Below are positions 44,931 through 55,792 of a DNA stretch of 64,000 nucleotides, piece by piece. The stretch is from Prostheceraeus crozeri (lineage: Eukaryota; Platyhelminthes; Polycladida; Euryleptidae): contig CAJQUW010007798.1 in the NCBI GenBank assembly GCA_907163375.1, forward strand, positions 248,001 to 312,000. Reading direction: 5' to 3'. The translations under genes and the position numbers were made by a program. Every line of letters starts with the position of its first letter. Positions within the stretch are counted from its first letter, which is position 1. The notes beneath the pieces are model-generated. The model made no database searches. It was not told where the DNA came from and saw only the letters and a list, made by a program, of their open reading frames with translations.

Positions 44931-45818
44931 ATGACTAATAAAACCCTTTTTACGACCAGTTTTCTGCTGGTTTTGGTTCTTTCTTTATGCCAAGTAAATG
45001 GAGGTGCGCAAGGACGACAACAAGACCGCGAATTTGAGCGTCGTGTAGCTATAACTTTGCGAAGACTCGGTTATAGTTCTCGATCTGACGTCTCTCGCCT
45101 AATCCGAGCATTGGATGGCAATACTATGAAAATGCAAAGAATTCTTGATAGAGTATATATTAACAACTCTACAAAGTCCTCAATGCTAAAACGACTTCAA
45201 ACATTAGAAAACCGAGTCAATTCAACTGTGGATAAAGGAAAAATGAAGACATGGGACTTGAAGAAGAAGATGTTGGAGATGGACACTCGTATAGAGAAGT
45301 TGCAACAAGCAGTGAACGTGTTGCTGAAACGCAGCAACATGACCATCATACCCCCAAGCAAGTCGAATATTTCAACAAGCAACCGTGGCTATCCGAAGAT
45401 GTGTTCTGTTCTGTCGAAGCGTCGCACTATTCAATTAAGTTCTACATCATGTGTTCATGTTTCCTGGAAACCACTAACCTGGATGAAAGGGCGGCAGTAT
45501 TGCAAAAAGAAGGGAGGAGATCTCCTGGTTATAAAAAATGAAGTGGAACAACGCAGTATCTCAAGTTTGTTTAAGAAAGTAAGGGTAAGGGTCGCTTCAT
45601 TCTTGTGGATTGGACTGCACGATCGCATTGCAGAAGGAAACTTCCAATGGATTGATTCTAGTATCAAAGTGATTCCCAATTGGTTTACTGGGTATCCATT
45701 GGGCAAACGACAGCGCTTTCCTGATAGAGATTGTGTTGTGATGAGGCGCTTTGATGGTAAATGGATGGATAAGAGATGTGCCATGAAAAATAGATTTATT
45801 TGCCGATTCGGACAATGA
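44931..45818 (+). CDS. Secreted stalked C-type lectin, copy 1
   Basis: 295 residues in one exon. Signal peptide 1-24; basic helical stalk about 28-145 with possible N-glycosylation at N79, N97, N136 and N146; C-type lectin domain from Cys158. Cysteines 158, 174, 191, 268, 283 and 291 fit a long-form CTLD with an extra N-terminal disulfide. WIGL is at 226-229 and WMD at 278-280 replaces the family's WND. The Ca/sugar motif EPN or QPD is absent (NWFTGYPLG), so classical monosaccharide binding is unlikely. The stalk is 7 residues shorter than in copies 2 and 3. An upstream in-frame ATG at 44835 precedes the TATA box and is rejected. Poly(A) signal AATAAA at 45832-45837, 14 bp after the stop. Probable extracellular recognition or defence role (inference). 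Confidence 0.85.
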   Translation: MTNKTLFTTSFLLVLVLSLCQVNGGAQGRQQDREFERRVAITLRRLGYSSRSDVSRLIRALDGNTMKMQRILDRVYINNSTKSSMLKRLQTLENRVNSTVDKGKMKTWDLKKKMLEMDTRIEKLQQAVNVLLKRSNMTIIPPSKSNISTSNRGYPKMCSVLSKRRTIQLSSTSCVHVSWKPLTWMKGRQYCKKKGGDLLVIKNEVEQRSISSLFKKVRVRVASFLWIGLHDRIAEGNFQWIDSSIKVIPNWFTGYPLGKRQRFPDRDCVVMRRFDGKWMDKRCAMKNRFICRFGQ

Positions 45819-45839
45819 GCCATAAAATATAAATAAACT

Positions 45840-46690
45840 GATACAGGCTTTCAAAGAATGCTCCAAGACATCCAACGATAGTCATAAGACTTTCTGTCTC
45901 ATGTTGTGTCATATGAAGCCATATATCAAGTCATTTGTTTTCGATTTAAAGAAGATGTTCAAAGGAATTTATCTTTGCAAAGTATGTTTAGATTGCTGCG
46001 AATATTGGAGGAGGGAACTCTGTAATAGAAATATTAAATCGCAACATATTCCACAATCTATGCTCAATATAAATCATGTAGCACCTAACTTGGAGGGTGT
46101 TGAAAGTGTTGAAGTTTTCATGCTTGTGGTTGTCATTTTTAAGCCATCGAATCCGTTCATCTTGATAGGCTTGTCATTCATAAGTTTAGTAGAGTTTTGA
46201 CAAAGTCACTTTTCACGCTGTTTATGCTGTCTCGCAGATACATTTTCGAAACGCTTTGGATGGGAGTTATTCATGAAGCTTGCACCATAAGCTTAGTTGA
46301 CCCATGCGCATTTCACACATTTTGGAGAGAGTCTGAGTGCATCTGAGTTCCTCTATGAGGACACCACGTTTAGATAGAATAGAACAAATATTTATTCGCT
46401 ATCAAGTGAAAGTCATAAACATATGCAAAAATTTCAAATCATTTTATCATTTTTTCAAATCATTTTTTTTTACACGGGAAAAATGATTTGGAATATGACA
46501 AATTAATGCGCTCGGTACTGCACAATATAACAGATAAATATGAAGATGATTTCAACACGACGCGTGGCGACTCGTTGATTTGTGTCCAAAGTTTTGCTGA
46601 AAAGAATCATAGCTTGATTTTTCACGCATGAACTGATAGAATATAGCTTTTACATTCCATGTTACATATCACTTTGTGACAGCACTTGGT
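45840..46690. other. Intergenic sequence; nothing recognised
   Basis: The open frame 45901-46200 has no domain or promoter and is treated as chance. Confidence 0.4.
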
Positions 46691-46699
46691 AAGAAATTG

Positions 46700-47450
46700 T
46701 TCGAGAAATTTTGAGATTTTTTTAAATTCATTCTGACGAACAAAACTGCAATATTCTCAAGGCTATTCAAGACAATCTGAAGTTTATCTACAGATTTGGA
46801 GTAATTCAGGTTCAGAGCATCTGCGTAACTTTTGTCGCAACGATCTCAACATGTCTGTCACTTGACAGTGACTCGTCAAAGCTGATGCCAAGAAGTATGG
46901 CAATCTCTTCGACCTGTTGGATTGCAGCTCTTCCAATAAGGGAACGTTATATTTCTTTCAAGATCAGCAGCTTAATTTTTGGCAGAATTCAATCTCAAAC
47001 CTTGTCACACAAAAAAGAGACGAAATCGGTCTCTTTCACTTTTATGTTAATCTACTTCCTCAGGACAAAGGGAGAGATGATGACAAAGGCGTTTGCATAC
47101 TTAAAACTTAACAGTTCCTTTAACTTGGGTTAAAGGATCCAACAGGTGCTACGAGCCGATGTTGACTCAGGATTGCACATTGAGGAACACCTGACGTTGT
47201 ATAAATATCCTCAATGACAATGCCTTTTAATCGTACTCGTTGCTTTCGATTCTTAGAATAGTCACAACACCAATTAACAAAGCTCGATGTAAATCTATTC
47301 TCAATCAATAGGTGATGCGGAGGGTAATCAAATAAGTGAGGCGAATCTGATGATAGATGTAATGATGAATCGTTCTTGTATTGGGTAGTAGAGTCACGCA
47401 TTGAGATGTTTGTTGCTTACGTTAAAGAGCAAGGACAAACCTCATCTTGG
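46700..47450 (-). mobile_element. LINE RT relic
   Basis: The minus frame gives SFVNWCCDYSKNRKQRVRLK then TTSGVPQCAILS, an RT motif with Gly changed to Cys. Broken frames follow with GLRLNSAKN and a C-terminal-like region. Confidence 0.6.
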
Positions 47451-47459
47451 TCTTTACGG

Positions 47460-48221
47460 CAGGGATGCGGAGTGCTATCATTTTGATAGGACTCCGACTC
47501 CGACTTCGGGGGTTGATAGGACTCCGATTCCGGGTGGCAAGTATATATAGCCTCGTTTTTGAAAAACTGGTAACCTGCATCATAGATCATTATAGGCTTA
47601 CCTAGACCTGCCTTTAGTGATCATTGTTGCATGAATTATCAATCATTTTCGATGGCAGTTTATCAAATGTCGTTTTAAATTGGATGCATGTGATTCGGTT
47701 CTCTCCCATCTTGTTGATGTGTGCTTCACACGGTTTTTCTCCAGTCTCTACCAAGCAGGAAATCCCCATCCTTCTTCAAAATATATGAGGACACTTTCGA
47801 TTGTAATATGCTCTTTGGAGGAGACATCACACACGATCAACGTGAGGGTGAAGAGGTAATGTTCTCAAACAAACTAGTATCTCATTTTTGTCTCTGATGT
47901 GTGCCTTGCAGTAGGTGTGATCGAGGCTAGGAAGGCTTGTCTTCTCTACTAAATCACCTAGTGAAAAGACAATCATTTTCTCACTATCACGGTTCATTCC
48001 CTCAACTTTTACAAGCTTTGCATGCAGCAGTGTCTATCTACTTCTGCTTGACGGAGAGAGCTGACATCAAGACAGTGACAGCTATGCACGAGGAAATAAG
48101 TTGTTTGTCTAGTTATAAGCCGGAGTCCAGAGTCCTATCATTTGATGGGACGCCGACTACGACTCCGACTCCAACAAAAATGATAGGACTCCGGGACTCC
48201 TACTCCAACTCCGCATCCCTG
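47460..48221. mobile_element. Non-autonomous hAT element (MITE), 762 bp
   Basis: Ends CAGGGATGCGGAGT are inverted at 47460 and 48221 and flanked by an exact 8-bp duplication CTTTACGG (47452-47459, 48222-48229). Both ends are rich in GGAGTC/GACTCC hexamers mixed with TCCTATCATTTT. No transposase inside. A fragment of the same family is at 9514-9577. Confidence 0.95.
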
Positions 48222-48229
48222 CTTTACGG

Positions 48230-48605
48230 CATAATGACAAAAGTCGTGATTTTTTAATCCAAAGTGATGCTTTCAAATATCTTGAAAAAAAGAAAAAGGG
48301 TCGTAGATCACTCACTGATTTCACTGATCTCCAGGGCATTGGGATAATCATGGATGATTTCCAGCAATGCCGGATTCAACATTCTTCAGTCGATAGTGAG
48401 AATTTGTGGGCTAGAGGGCAAGCAATTATGAGACAGCTTCATTTCAGGAGAATTGGAGGGCGATCATCATTTCCTGTAGCCCTCTATTGACTGAACTTTT
48501 CATGTCATTCAGATACCATAGATCGTAAATGTAATATCTGAGAGTGTGAGAGCTGCTGACACCTTCCAAAATTCACATTAGTTATATTTGTAGATTGTCA
48601 CCCAA
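48230..48605. other. Intergenic sequence; nothing recognised
   Basis: No supported feature. Confidence 0.4.
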
Positions 48606-48763
48606 TATCAGTAAAACGAAAATTCTTCAGCTATAGTTCCAGTCGTCTTGCAAGCTGCGAAGCGTCTGACATCTCAGAATTCCATTTTTCTATGTAGATC
48701 CATGTACTTCCGAGTTTGGCACACTTGATAGCGTAATGATCTAGCATTCATTTAATCATTCAA

Positions 48764-48898
48764 AATGAGATTTGCCATTTTCATTATTTTGATTGCAATT
48801 TTAAGGCAGGCGTCGGCCATAGTGGACAGAAATGGGATATTCTTCGTAACTGCTAGCTTGCTCGATTTGCTCTTAATGATAATGAAAACGTCATGACA
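48764..48898 (+). CDS. Possible short secreted peptide in the left arm
   Basis: A 44-codon frame: MRFAIFIILIAILRQASA resembles a signal peptide, followed by a hydrophobic remainder ending MIMKTS. The inverse copy at about 50197 has an early stop (after 11 codons), so conservation of coding is not supported. It could be a first exon or chance. Confidence 0.2.
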
Positions 48899-49212
48899 AT
48901 CGATGTTATTGTTGCAGATAAACAAACAAACTATTCTGATCACAAGATGATATTCACAGAATATATTTTAGGTACAATACGGTTTCCTTAATTTGATTCT
49001 TCTTAACATCTAGCAGTATTCACTATACCTTTTATACATGTATTTCTTGTATTCTATAATATGCAATTTTGATAAACAAATTGTGAAGCAGAAAGCGTTG
49101 AATAAATTGTGGACAAACGCAAGTGAATTTCAGAAGACATGAAGATACGTTAAATGTATTATAGAAGTATACTTTATATTTCAGAAAACATAACAAGAAA
49201 TTTCTAATTCTA

Positions 49213-49617
49213 TAAGTTGACGGAGGTAAAACCACGGTTTGACGATGTTGTTTATTTTGTTCACCGGCTACAAGTTTCGACCGCTACTTCGGTCCTGGTC
49301 ACTCCAACTGACGTATCAAGCCAGCCCTGAGCACATTTCACATAAGCGAGAGATAAAACCTCCAGATAAACGTGACCAACGGTGCACGTGCAGTAAATAT
49401 TAAAATAGAAATCTAAAACATAAAGTCGCTTAATGCTTGCCACTAACTGAAACAGCAATAATGTGAATAAATGTCTAGAAATGCCACAAAATCTCTCGCT
49501 TATGTGAAATGTGCTCAGGGCTGACCTGCCACGTCAGTTGGCGTGAGCAGTCGAAACTTGTAGCCGGTGAACAAAATAAACAACATCGTCAAACCGTTTC
49601 CTCTCCATCAACTTATA
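49213..49617. mobile_element. Foldback element with arms of about 130 bp
   Basis: The left arm (TTGACGGAGG, GGTTTGACGATGTTGTTTAT, CACCGGCTACAAGTTTCGAC) is inverted at 49490-49617. The loop is about 140 bp. It has the form of a MITE and sits at the centre of the larger inverted duplication. Confidence 0.8.
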
Positions 49618-50387
49618 CAAAGCAAAAGGAAGCCACGGATTCAATCTTTCCATAAAGTTTCTAAATCAGATATTCAATTGCAGGATCGTAAAATCATTTT
49701 CGGATTATTTACGGATATTACGTATTATTAGTTAAATATTTTCAGATGGCATCAAATCAATTTCAGAAATAAAGGTGAAGGTGCAGCGTTGATCTGACGA
49801 GATGAAATGGTTCTCTAGAAACTAAAACAATCAGCAAGAACGACCGAAATACATTATGCACGCAATTGATATGGATGCCGTCTACACTTGTCGGAATACA
49901 CTTGAAGTAGGAAGTCGAATTGAAGGCCAGTTAAAAATTGTCTATTTCAATTCACAGTCCTTTGCCTTTCTTCATTAAATAAAGCATGTTGCACCAAAAA
50001 AATGAATTTTGTGAATACCATTGTGATGAGAAATGTCTGCTTGTTCATCCGCAACAATCATGAGGTTTATTATTATTTACGCTACGTTATTTTTAAGAGC
50101 AAATCGGGCAAGCTAGAAGCTGCGAAGAATATCCCATATCTGCCTTCTCTGGAAGATGTCTACCTTTAAAGTGCAATAAAAATCATAAAAATGACAAATC
50201 TCATTTTGAGTGATCAAATGAATGTCAGATCATTACGTTATTAAGTGTGCCAAACTCGAAGTACATGAATCTACATAAACCCATGGAATTTTGCGATGTT
50301 TGACGCTTCGTAGCTTGCAATACGACTGGAACTATAGCTGAAATAAATGCTCTTGATTCTTTTTTATGTTCAGATCTCAGTCCTGGG

Positions 50388-50526
50388 ATAGTGATCCTCC
50401 GACCCGTAATTGACAGTTCCAGGAATACCTAATGTTGAGGCAGAAACATAATCAATAAATGTACATGAAGACATGCAGCTCATGCTGAAATTAAATAAAT
50501 TGGATGATATTGTTACTAAAGCTTCA
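50388..50526 (-). CDS. Possible exon of a second Cys-rich (WSC-like) gene
   Basis: The acceptor CAATTTATTTAATTTCAG is good. The frame reads MSCMSSCTFIDYVSAS and continues to a stop at 50388. The SCxxSC spacing echoes WSC exon 2 at 14098. An upstream segment with donor AAT|GTGAGT lies at about 50555-50600 and would supply the right phase. No further exons found. Confidence 0.25.
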
Positions 50527-50808
50527 AAATGCATATGAAAATCAAAGAGGTACTCACATTTGTTCGGCATTAGATATTTTGCATTTGGATATATGCGACT
50601 ACACATTCACTCAAAGACTACATACACTCTAGATCGCTACGTTCACCCTTATAAGAATGTGTCAATTTGGAAAAACCATGAACGTTTTGCCTAAAAAAGA
50701 AAGCAATCGTTTTCTGTAACTTTTAATATTTGGTCAGAATGAATGAAAGTAAAATATATACGAGTCGGCACCAGTGCCTACCACGGACAATGCTTATGCG
50801 TTTAACTA

Positions 50809-52086
50809 CAGTCCGTTTCATAAAAAGTAGATCATCCTAAAATTTGACTAAATAAAACATAAGTATGATACAGAAAGCATTTTTCATGTTATTTCATGTC
50901 CCTAATATATTTAAATGTCCTTATATAATCTGATAAGCTATGATACAGTAACAGTTCTTAAGAAGCTAATATTTTGTGGCCCTACCCTTATTGTCAATGA
51001 CATTACCAATTCGTCTAGGCATTGATTCGATGATATCGTTGATTTTTGACTGATCTAACTTTCTCCACTCTCTTTTTAACAGTGACGTAAGTTGTGATAC
51101 GCCATCTGTAGGTAGCAGTAAACGACGAACGCTACGTTTTAGAATACTCCATACATTTTCTATGGTATTCAGATCTGGAGAACGAGCTGGCCAAGATAAT
51201 GTCCTAAGCCCTAATTGAGACTTGCATAAGTTGACTCTACTACTCCTGTGACACGTAGCATTATCATCCATAAATAACCAAGTCGATGGATCACCAAGTT
51301 GATCTGTCATTTGGCCAATGTTCACTCGTAAAACATTCACATAGCGTTCAGAATTCATGGTTCCTTGCTGTATGTGAAGTTCAGAGCGGCCATTGGTTCA
51401 AATGCCAGCCCAAATCAGTAGAGTCGCACCATCTTGTACCCGGGGACGATGTAAATGTCTCGGAATTTCCTGATCAGATTTTATCCATAATCTCAATCGA
51501 CCATCACTATCCTTCAGACGGACTGATGCCTCATCAGACCAGACAACCCGATCCCATTGATTTCGCCAGTGACAATGACTCATTGCCCATCTGAGACGCC
51601 TTTTTGTATGCTGATCTGATAATTCGATCTGAGAGGGCCTCTTACAGCTCTTGAAATTCGACTCAATAAGTCTTCTACGAATAGTGGACTTAGAAATAGA
51701 CGAGTCTAATGCAGTCATCTCAGCTAACGAGAGACTTGGATCAACTTTAAATCTCAAAATTAGGCGGTCTCTACATTTGGATGTTTTGCGTGGACGGCCA
51801 GAGCCTTCTTTACGACAGAGTCGAAAATCATCATTATGCCATCGATGCACATTTGTGTAAGGGACATTTAGTCGCTTGCTTGTAGCTCGCAAAGAAAACC
51901 AGCTACAGATTGATAATGATGATTTTCGACTCTGTCGTAAAGAGGGCTAACGTAGAGACAGCCTAATGATCAAAGTCTCGTCTATTTCTAAGTCCAGAAG
52001 TTATTTATGGATGATCTCCTGTTCTGTATCATACTTATGTTTTATTTAGTCAAATTTTAGGATGATCCACTTTATGAAACGGACTG
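50809..52086 (-). mobile_element. Tc1-type transposon, 1278 bp
   Basis: Inverted repeats of about 70 bp start CAGTCCGTTTCATAAA and are flanked by TA at 50807-50808 and 52087-52088, the Tc1/mariner target. The single gene inside is on the minus strand. The size is typical. The right end carries inverted shards of the transposase (see findings). Confidence 0.95.
50966..51892 (-). pseudogene. Tc1 transposase with a stop and a lost N-terminus
   Basis: The frame has an HTH part (VPYTNVHRWHNDDF), GRPRKT hinge, first Asp in VVWSDEASV, second in WLFMDDNATCH and Glu in WPARSPDLNTIENVW (DD34E). One in-frame TGA at 51398-51400 divides it; the frame resumes directly. There is no proper start: sequence upstream of about 51892 is rearranged. 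Confidence 0.9.
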
Positions 52087-52089
52087 TAG

Positions 52090-52730
52090 TTCTAGCAAGG
52101 CTGACACTTTGCCTTTTGTGAATGCGATCTCGTTATTGTTCATTTGTGCTTGTATTGTTTTCAACCGGTTAGAGATAGATTTCTAGCTGAAAGCAATCAG
52201 GAGTGCTGCCAACACCACCGCAACGAAGTCAGGAAGCTATGGAACATGAAGTCCAGTTAATCACATGTAGCAGTTACATTATTGTTGATGAATAATGGTG
52301 CTATACTGGCTCTGATTGACCGATTTTCTTTATTTTTGTTTTGCTTGATAGCTTTTGGCTTGTAGAACAACATATTATATAACAAAGGAAGCAAATGTAA
52401 TTTTATAAGAGTGAGGTATGATTTTGTGTAACATTGCTAAATGAAGATCAAATTATCTACTACTTTTTTTATCTATAACAGGAAAACAACTCAATATTCA
52501 TGCTTGAAATTTCCAACAATGATATTAGTAAGCACAGCTGACATATCTTCCAAATTTCAAAGAAATTCGTTCAAGTTTGGCGGAGTTAGACAAAGTTGAA
52601 GTTAAGGCGATGTTTAAGGGTGATCCATTTTTTATGAAACAATCTGTATCATCAAAGCTGGAAATACAGAAGAATAATACTAGTGCAATTGAAAACTCAT
52701 TATGTAGTCTGCATTTTATGCTGCACATGT
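52090..52730. other. Upstream region of lectin 2; nothing recognised
   Basis: No gene or transposon supported. Confidence 0.4.
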
Positions 52731-52734
52731 AGCA

Positions 52735-52915
52735 CTTTATCTTTATCGGTCACTCGAGAAATAGGACACTCGATGAACTACCATTGGATCAGCTTCATTG
52801 ACTATACCTATGTGTTTACTTTAAATATGTTAGTGACAATGTTTTATCAATTTGTGATGCAATTCGGTGCATCAACATATATAAGAGATTGCATTTAGTA
52901 AATCAGATTATAGAC
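52735..52915 (+). promoter_or_regulatory. Lectin 2 core and proximal promoter
   Basis: TATATAAG at 52878-52885, 38 bp before the ATG. Upstream is GTTTTATCAATTTG followed by the palindrome TGATGCAATTCGGTGCATCA (52855-52874). TGATGCAAT is the known C/EBP-ATF composite element; TTATCA is a GATA-type core. From about 52838 the sequence is nearly identical to lectin 3. A further block TAGCACTTTATC...CGGTCACTCGA (52734-52757) is also shared. Confidence 0.7.
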
Positions 52916-53824
52916 ATGATCACTAAAACCTTTTTTGCGACCAGTTTTCTGCTGGTTTTGTTTCTTTCCTTATGCCAAGTAAATGGAGGTGGGCAACCAA
53001 GACGACGACAAGACCGCGAATTTGAGCGTCGTGTAGCTATAACTTTGCGAAGACTCGGTTACAGTTCTCGATCTGATGTCTCTCGTCTAGTCCGAGCATT
53101 GGATGGCAATACTATGAAGATGCAAAGAATTCTTGATAGAATAGAAAACAACAACTCTACAAAGTCATCAATGTTAAACCGGCTTCAAGCATTAGAAAAG
53201 CGAGTCAATTCAACTGCGGATAAAGGAAAAATGAAGATATGGGGCATGAAATTGACAAAGGTGTTGGTTACTCGCATGATAGAGATGGACACTTGCATAA
53301 ATAGATTGCAACAAGCAGCAAACATGTTGCTGAAGCGCAACAACATGACCATCATACCTCCCAGCAAATCGAAGAATTCGACAAGCAGCCGTGGTTATCC
53401 TAAGATGTGTTCTCTTCTGCAGAAACGTCGCACTCTTCGATTAAGTCCTACATCATGTGTTCATGTTTCCTGGGTGGATGCGCTTAGTTGGGCAGATGCA
53501 CGAAAATGGTGCAAAAAGAAGGGAGGAGATCTCCTTGTTATAAAAAATGCAGCGGAACAACGCGCCATTGCGAAGTGGATAAAGAATGTGAAAGGGGTCG
53601 CATTTTTGTTGTGGATTGGTCTGCACGATCGTATTACAGAAGGAAAATTCCAATGGATTGATCCCAGTATCAAAGTAGTTCCCAACTGGAATGCTAGATA
53701 TCCGATGGGCAAACCCAAAAGCTATCTCGATAGAGATTGTGTCATAATGAAGAGCCTTACAGGAAAATGGATGGATAAAATGTGCTCCATGAGAAGCAGA
53801 TTTATTTGTAGAATCGGACAATGA
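52916..53824 (+). CDS. Secreted stalked C-type lectin, copy 2
   Basis: 302 residues, one exon. Signal peptide 1-24, stalk to about 155, lectin domain from Cys165 (cysteines 165, 181, 199, 275, 290, 298). WIGL at 233-236; WMD at 285-287; no EPN/QPD. An extra Cys127 in the stalk (Arg in copy 3) could link chains. Promoter and first ~490 coding bases are almost identical to copy 3 (about four differences), whereas the lectin domain differs at many residues. The candidate Met at 52889 lies only 4 bp past the TATA box and is rejected. No AATAAA close by; TTTAATTAAATG at 53945-53956 may serve. Confidence 0.85.
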   Translation: MITKTFFATSFLLVLFLSLCQVNGGGQPRRRQDREFERRVAITLRRLGYSSRSDVSRLVRALDGNTMKMQRILDRIENNNSTKSSMLNRLQALEKRVNSTADKGKMKIWGMKLTKVLVTRMIEMDTCINRLQQAANMLLKRNNMTIIPPSKSKNSTSSRGYPKMCSLLQKRRTLRLSPTSCVHVSWVDALSWADARKWCKKKGGDLLVIKNAAEQRAIAKWIKNVKGVAFLLWIGLHDRITEGKFQWIDPSIKVVPNWNARYPMGKPKSYLDRDCVIMKSLTGKWMDKMCSMRSRFICRIGQ

Positions 53825-53829
53825 GGTAT

Positions 53830-54930
53830 TTTTTCCTAACCACTGTTCCTCGTACTTTCAACGAGATTCAGCGTTGTCAGTTATACGTAGGCTACTTATA
53901 CGTACTTTCAAAGGGCATGAATGAGCAACTATAACGCATCAGTCTTTAATTAAATGTCTATGCATCAATTCAATTCGTTTTTAGCATTAATTCGTTTCAC
54001 AACTGCACTAAAGGATAATTAGCAACGTTTCTCCGTTCATTTCTTCGGCTATGTCAACTTATATATTTTTAATAATAATATATACAGTTAGTATGTACCC
54101 AATTTCGTGAAAAAATCATGCATAGAGAAAGTCTACCGAAATAAAAATCACGACCATGCCAGTAAAGTAGCGATTCGACTCCAACAGTTAAACATCGATA
54201 GTAACGGCAGATCTCAGGCAACAATTGTTTATTATTCTCACTCAAATTTTTCTATGGGAAAGGCAAGACTTTAATTCAGTTAAAGTGCAAACTTTTCGTC
54301 AACAAAATTTTTGTCGACCATATAAATGCCCTATCTCCATACTTAGTACCAAACTTTTTTTTGAACCTCCTAAATTTCTATGTAATATGTAGCCGTGTTT
54401 TTATTTATTTTTAAAAAATGGCAGTTTCTCCTTTCGAAATAATAGAAGGATGATATAAAGGAAAATAGAAAGATTATAATGGAAGGATAATATAAAAAAA
54501 GTTAACCCGTTAATGAAAAAATGATAAGATAGGCCTACACAAATTGCACAATTGCCAGTAAATCTAGGCCTACCTGTATGCGCAGTGTACTCACAGATTG
54601 TTTAGTAGTGTCAATCTTTTCTATAGTTATAAAATTGTATTTCGATTTTCAGAAGCTCAAGGAAGTAAGTCAATCTAACGGTATTGCTTTGTGACACAAA
54701 ATCTTAATATAATGCGTAATGCATGTTGTGTAAATGTAAAATTTCATTTGTAGCAGCTGCATGAATAGGCTGCGACAACCCAAAGAAATGCAATTTTCAA
54801 AAGCAAAATAAGTGCGCGAAATGGTGTTCTATCCTAAATTTGAACTACTCGAAACTGCTAGAAAAATAATTCGTAACTCTTTTGATATTCACATGATTGC
54901 AAATACCAGTTAATTATACAAAACCGCACG
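53830..54930. other. Downstream of lectin 2; nothing recognised
   Basis: AT-rich; TAGGCCTA words at 54533 and 54566. Confidence 0.4.
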
Positions 54931-54936
54931 TATCCG

Positions 54937-55563
54937 TGATAACAAAAAGGATGAAATCCAAAAAAATCAACCAATTTTGAAATCAGACGATCGTTTTTGT
55001 CTTTTTAGAATCTGATTGTAAAAGTTTGCTGAAAAAATTATTTGTTCCTCCGAAATTTTTGAAAGCGAGCGATCGCCGACAGAGGGGTGTTCCTACATGT
55101 CATATCAAAACTTTGAGGTTAGAGGGCAGACCGTTAGACTAAATAAGGAAATAAAAGAGTCATAAGGCTGACAATTTCTTTGTATTCTTTGATTTTTGCT
55201 TACCCATAGAAAATTTGAATGAGAATAAAATCCTTTTCTACAATCTCCGTTTGAGATCTACTCTTTCTATCGATGCTATCAATCAATCCTCTATCAAATT
55301 AGAGTCAAATGTTATTTTATCGGCAGAACCGCGATTTTTTTCGATAAATTGGGAGTATGCACGCATTACCTTGATATACGTATGTGTGCATTTTTTGTGC
55401 CCCTTGCAAACGATGACAATGTCTGTGACTGCTCACTTTCAAAAACTTCGGAGAACCAGATGTTTTTTCAATAAACTTTTTACAATCGGGCTCCAAAAAT
55501 ATTATCGAATCCTTTGATTTCAAAGTGGTTTCATATTTCTGATTTCATCCCTTTTATTATCAA
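54937..55563. mobile_element. Foldback element with arms of about 140 bp
   Basis: The left arm (GATAACAAAAAGGATGAAAT, ATCTGATTGTAAAAGTTTGC, TTCCTCCGAAATTTTTGAAA) is inverted at 55425-55563 with scattered mismatches. The middle has an open frame (55215-55517) partly formed by the arm; no domain. Confidence 0.7.
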
Positions 55564-55792
55564 ATCAAGAAATTTTCAGGACTGAATATTTTCGAGAATT
55601 TGTTGCCCAAAATAAATCATATCAAGTTCGTATTTTTCAAGAGTCATACTGTAGATGGTTTAAATGCTCTAGATCTCATATTATGATAGCTCTGCATTAT
55701 GATGGCACAAAATGTTTATGTATTGAACATTTTCGTGGATATAAGATAAAATGCATGAAATTGACTTTTTCAGAAAATTATGTACATGGTGT

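Larger units (their letters stand above)
48610..50345. repeat. Large inverted duplication, arms of about 290 bp
   Basis: The left arm 48610-48905 is matched in inverse by 50055-50345 (for example AGCTATAGTTCCAGTCGT and CACTCAAAATGAGATTTG), roughly 80% identical by eye. The centre holds a separate foldback at 49213-49617. Confidence 0.75.

Noticed and set aside
45455..45875. Long minus-strand frames opposite the lectin genes
   Set aside because: They recur in all three paralogues only because the sense codons are conserved; they have no domain or promoter of their own.
45901..46200. 99-codon plus frame after lectin 1
   Set aside because: No promoter, signal peptide or domain; it lies just after the poly(A) signal of lectin 1.
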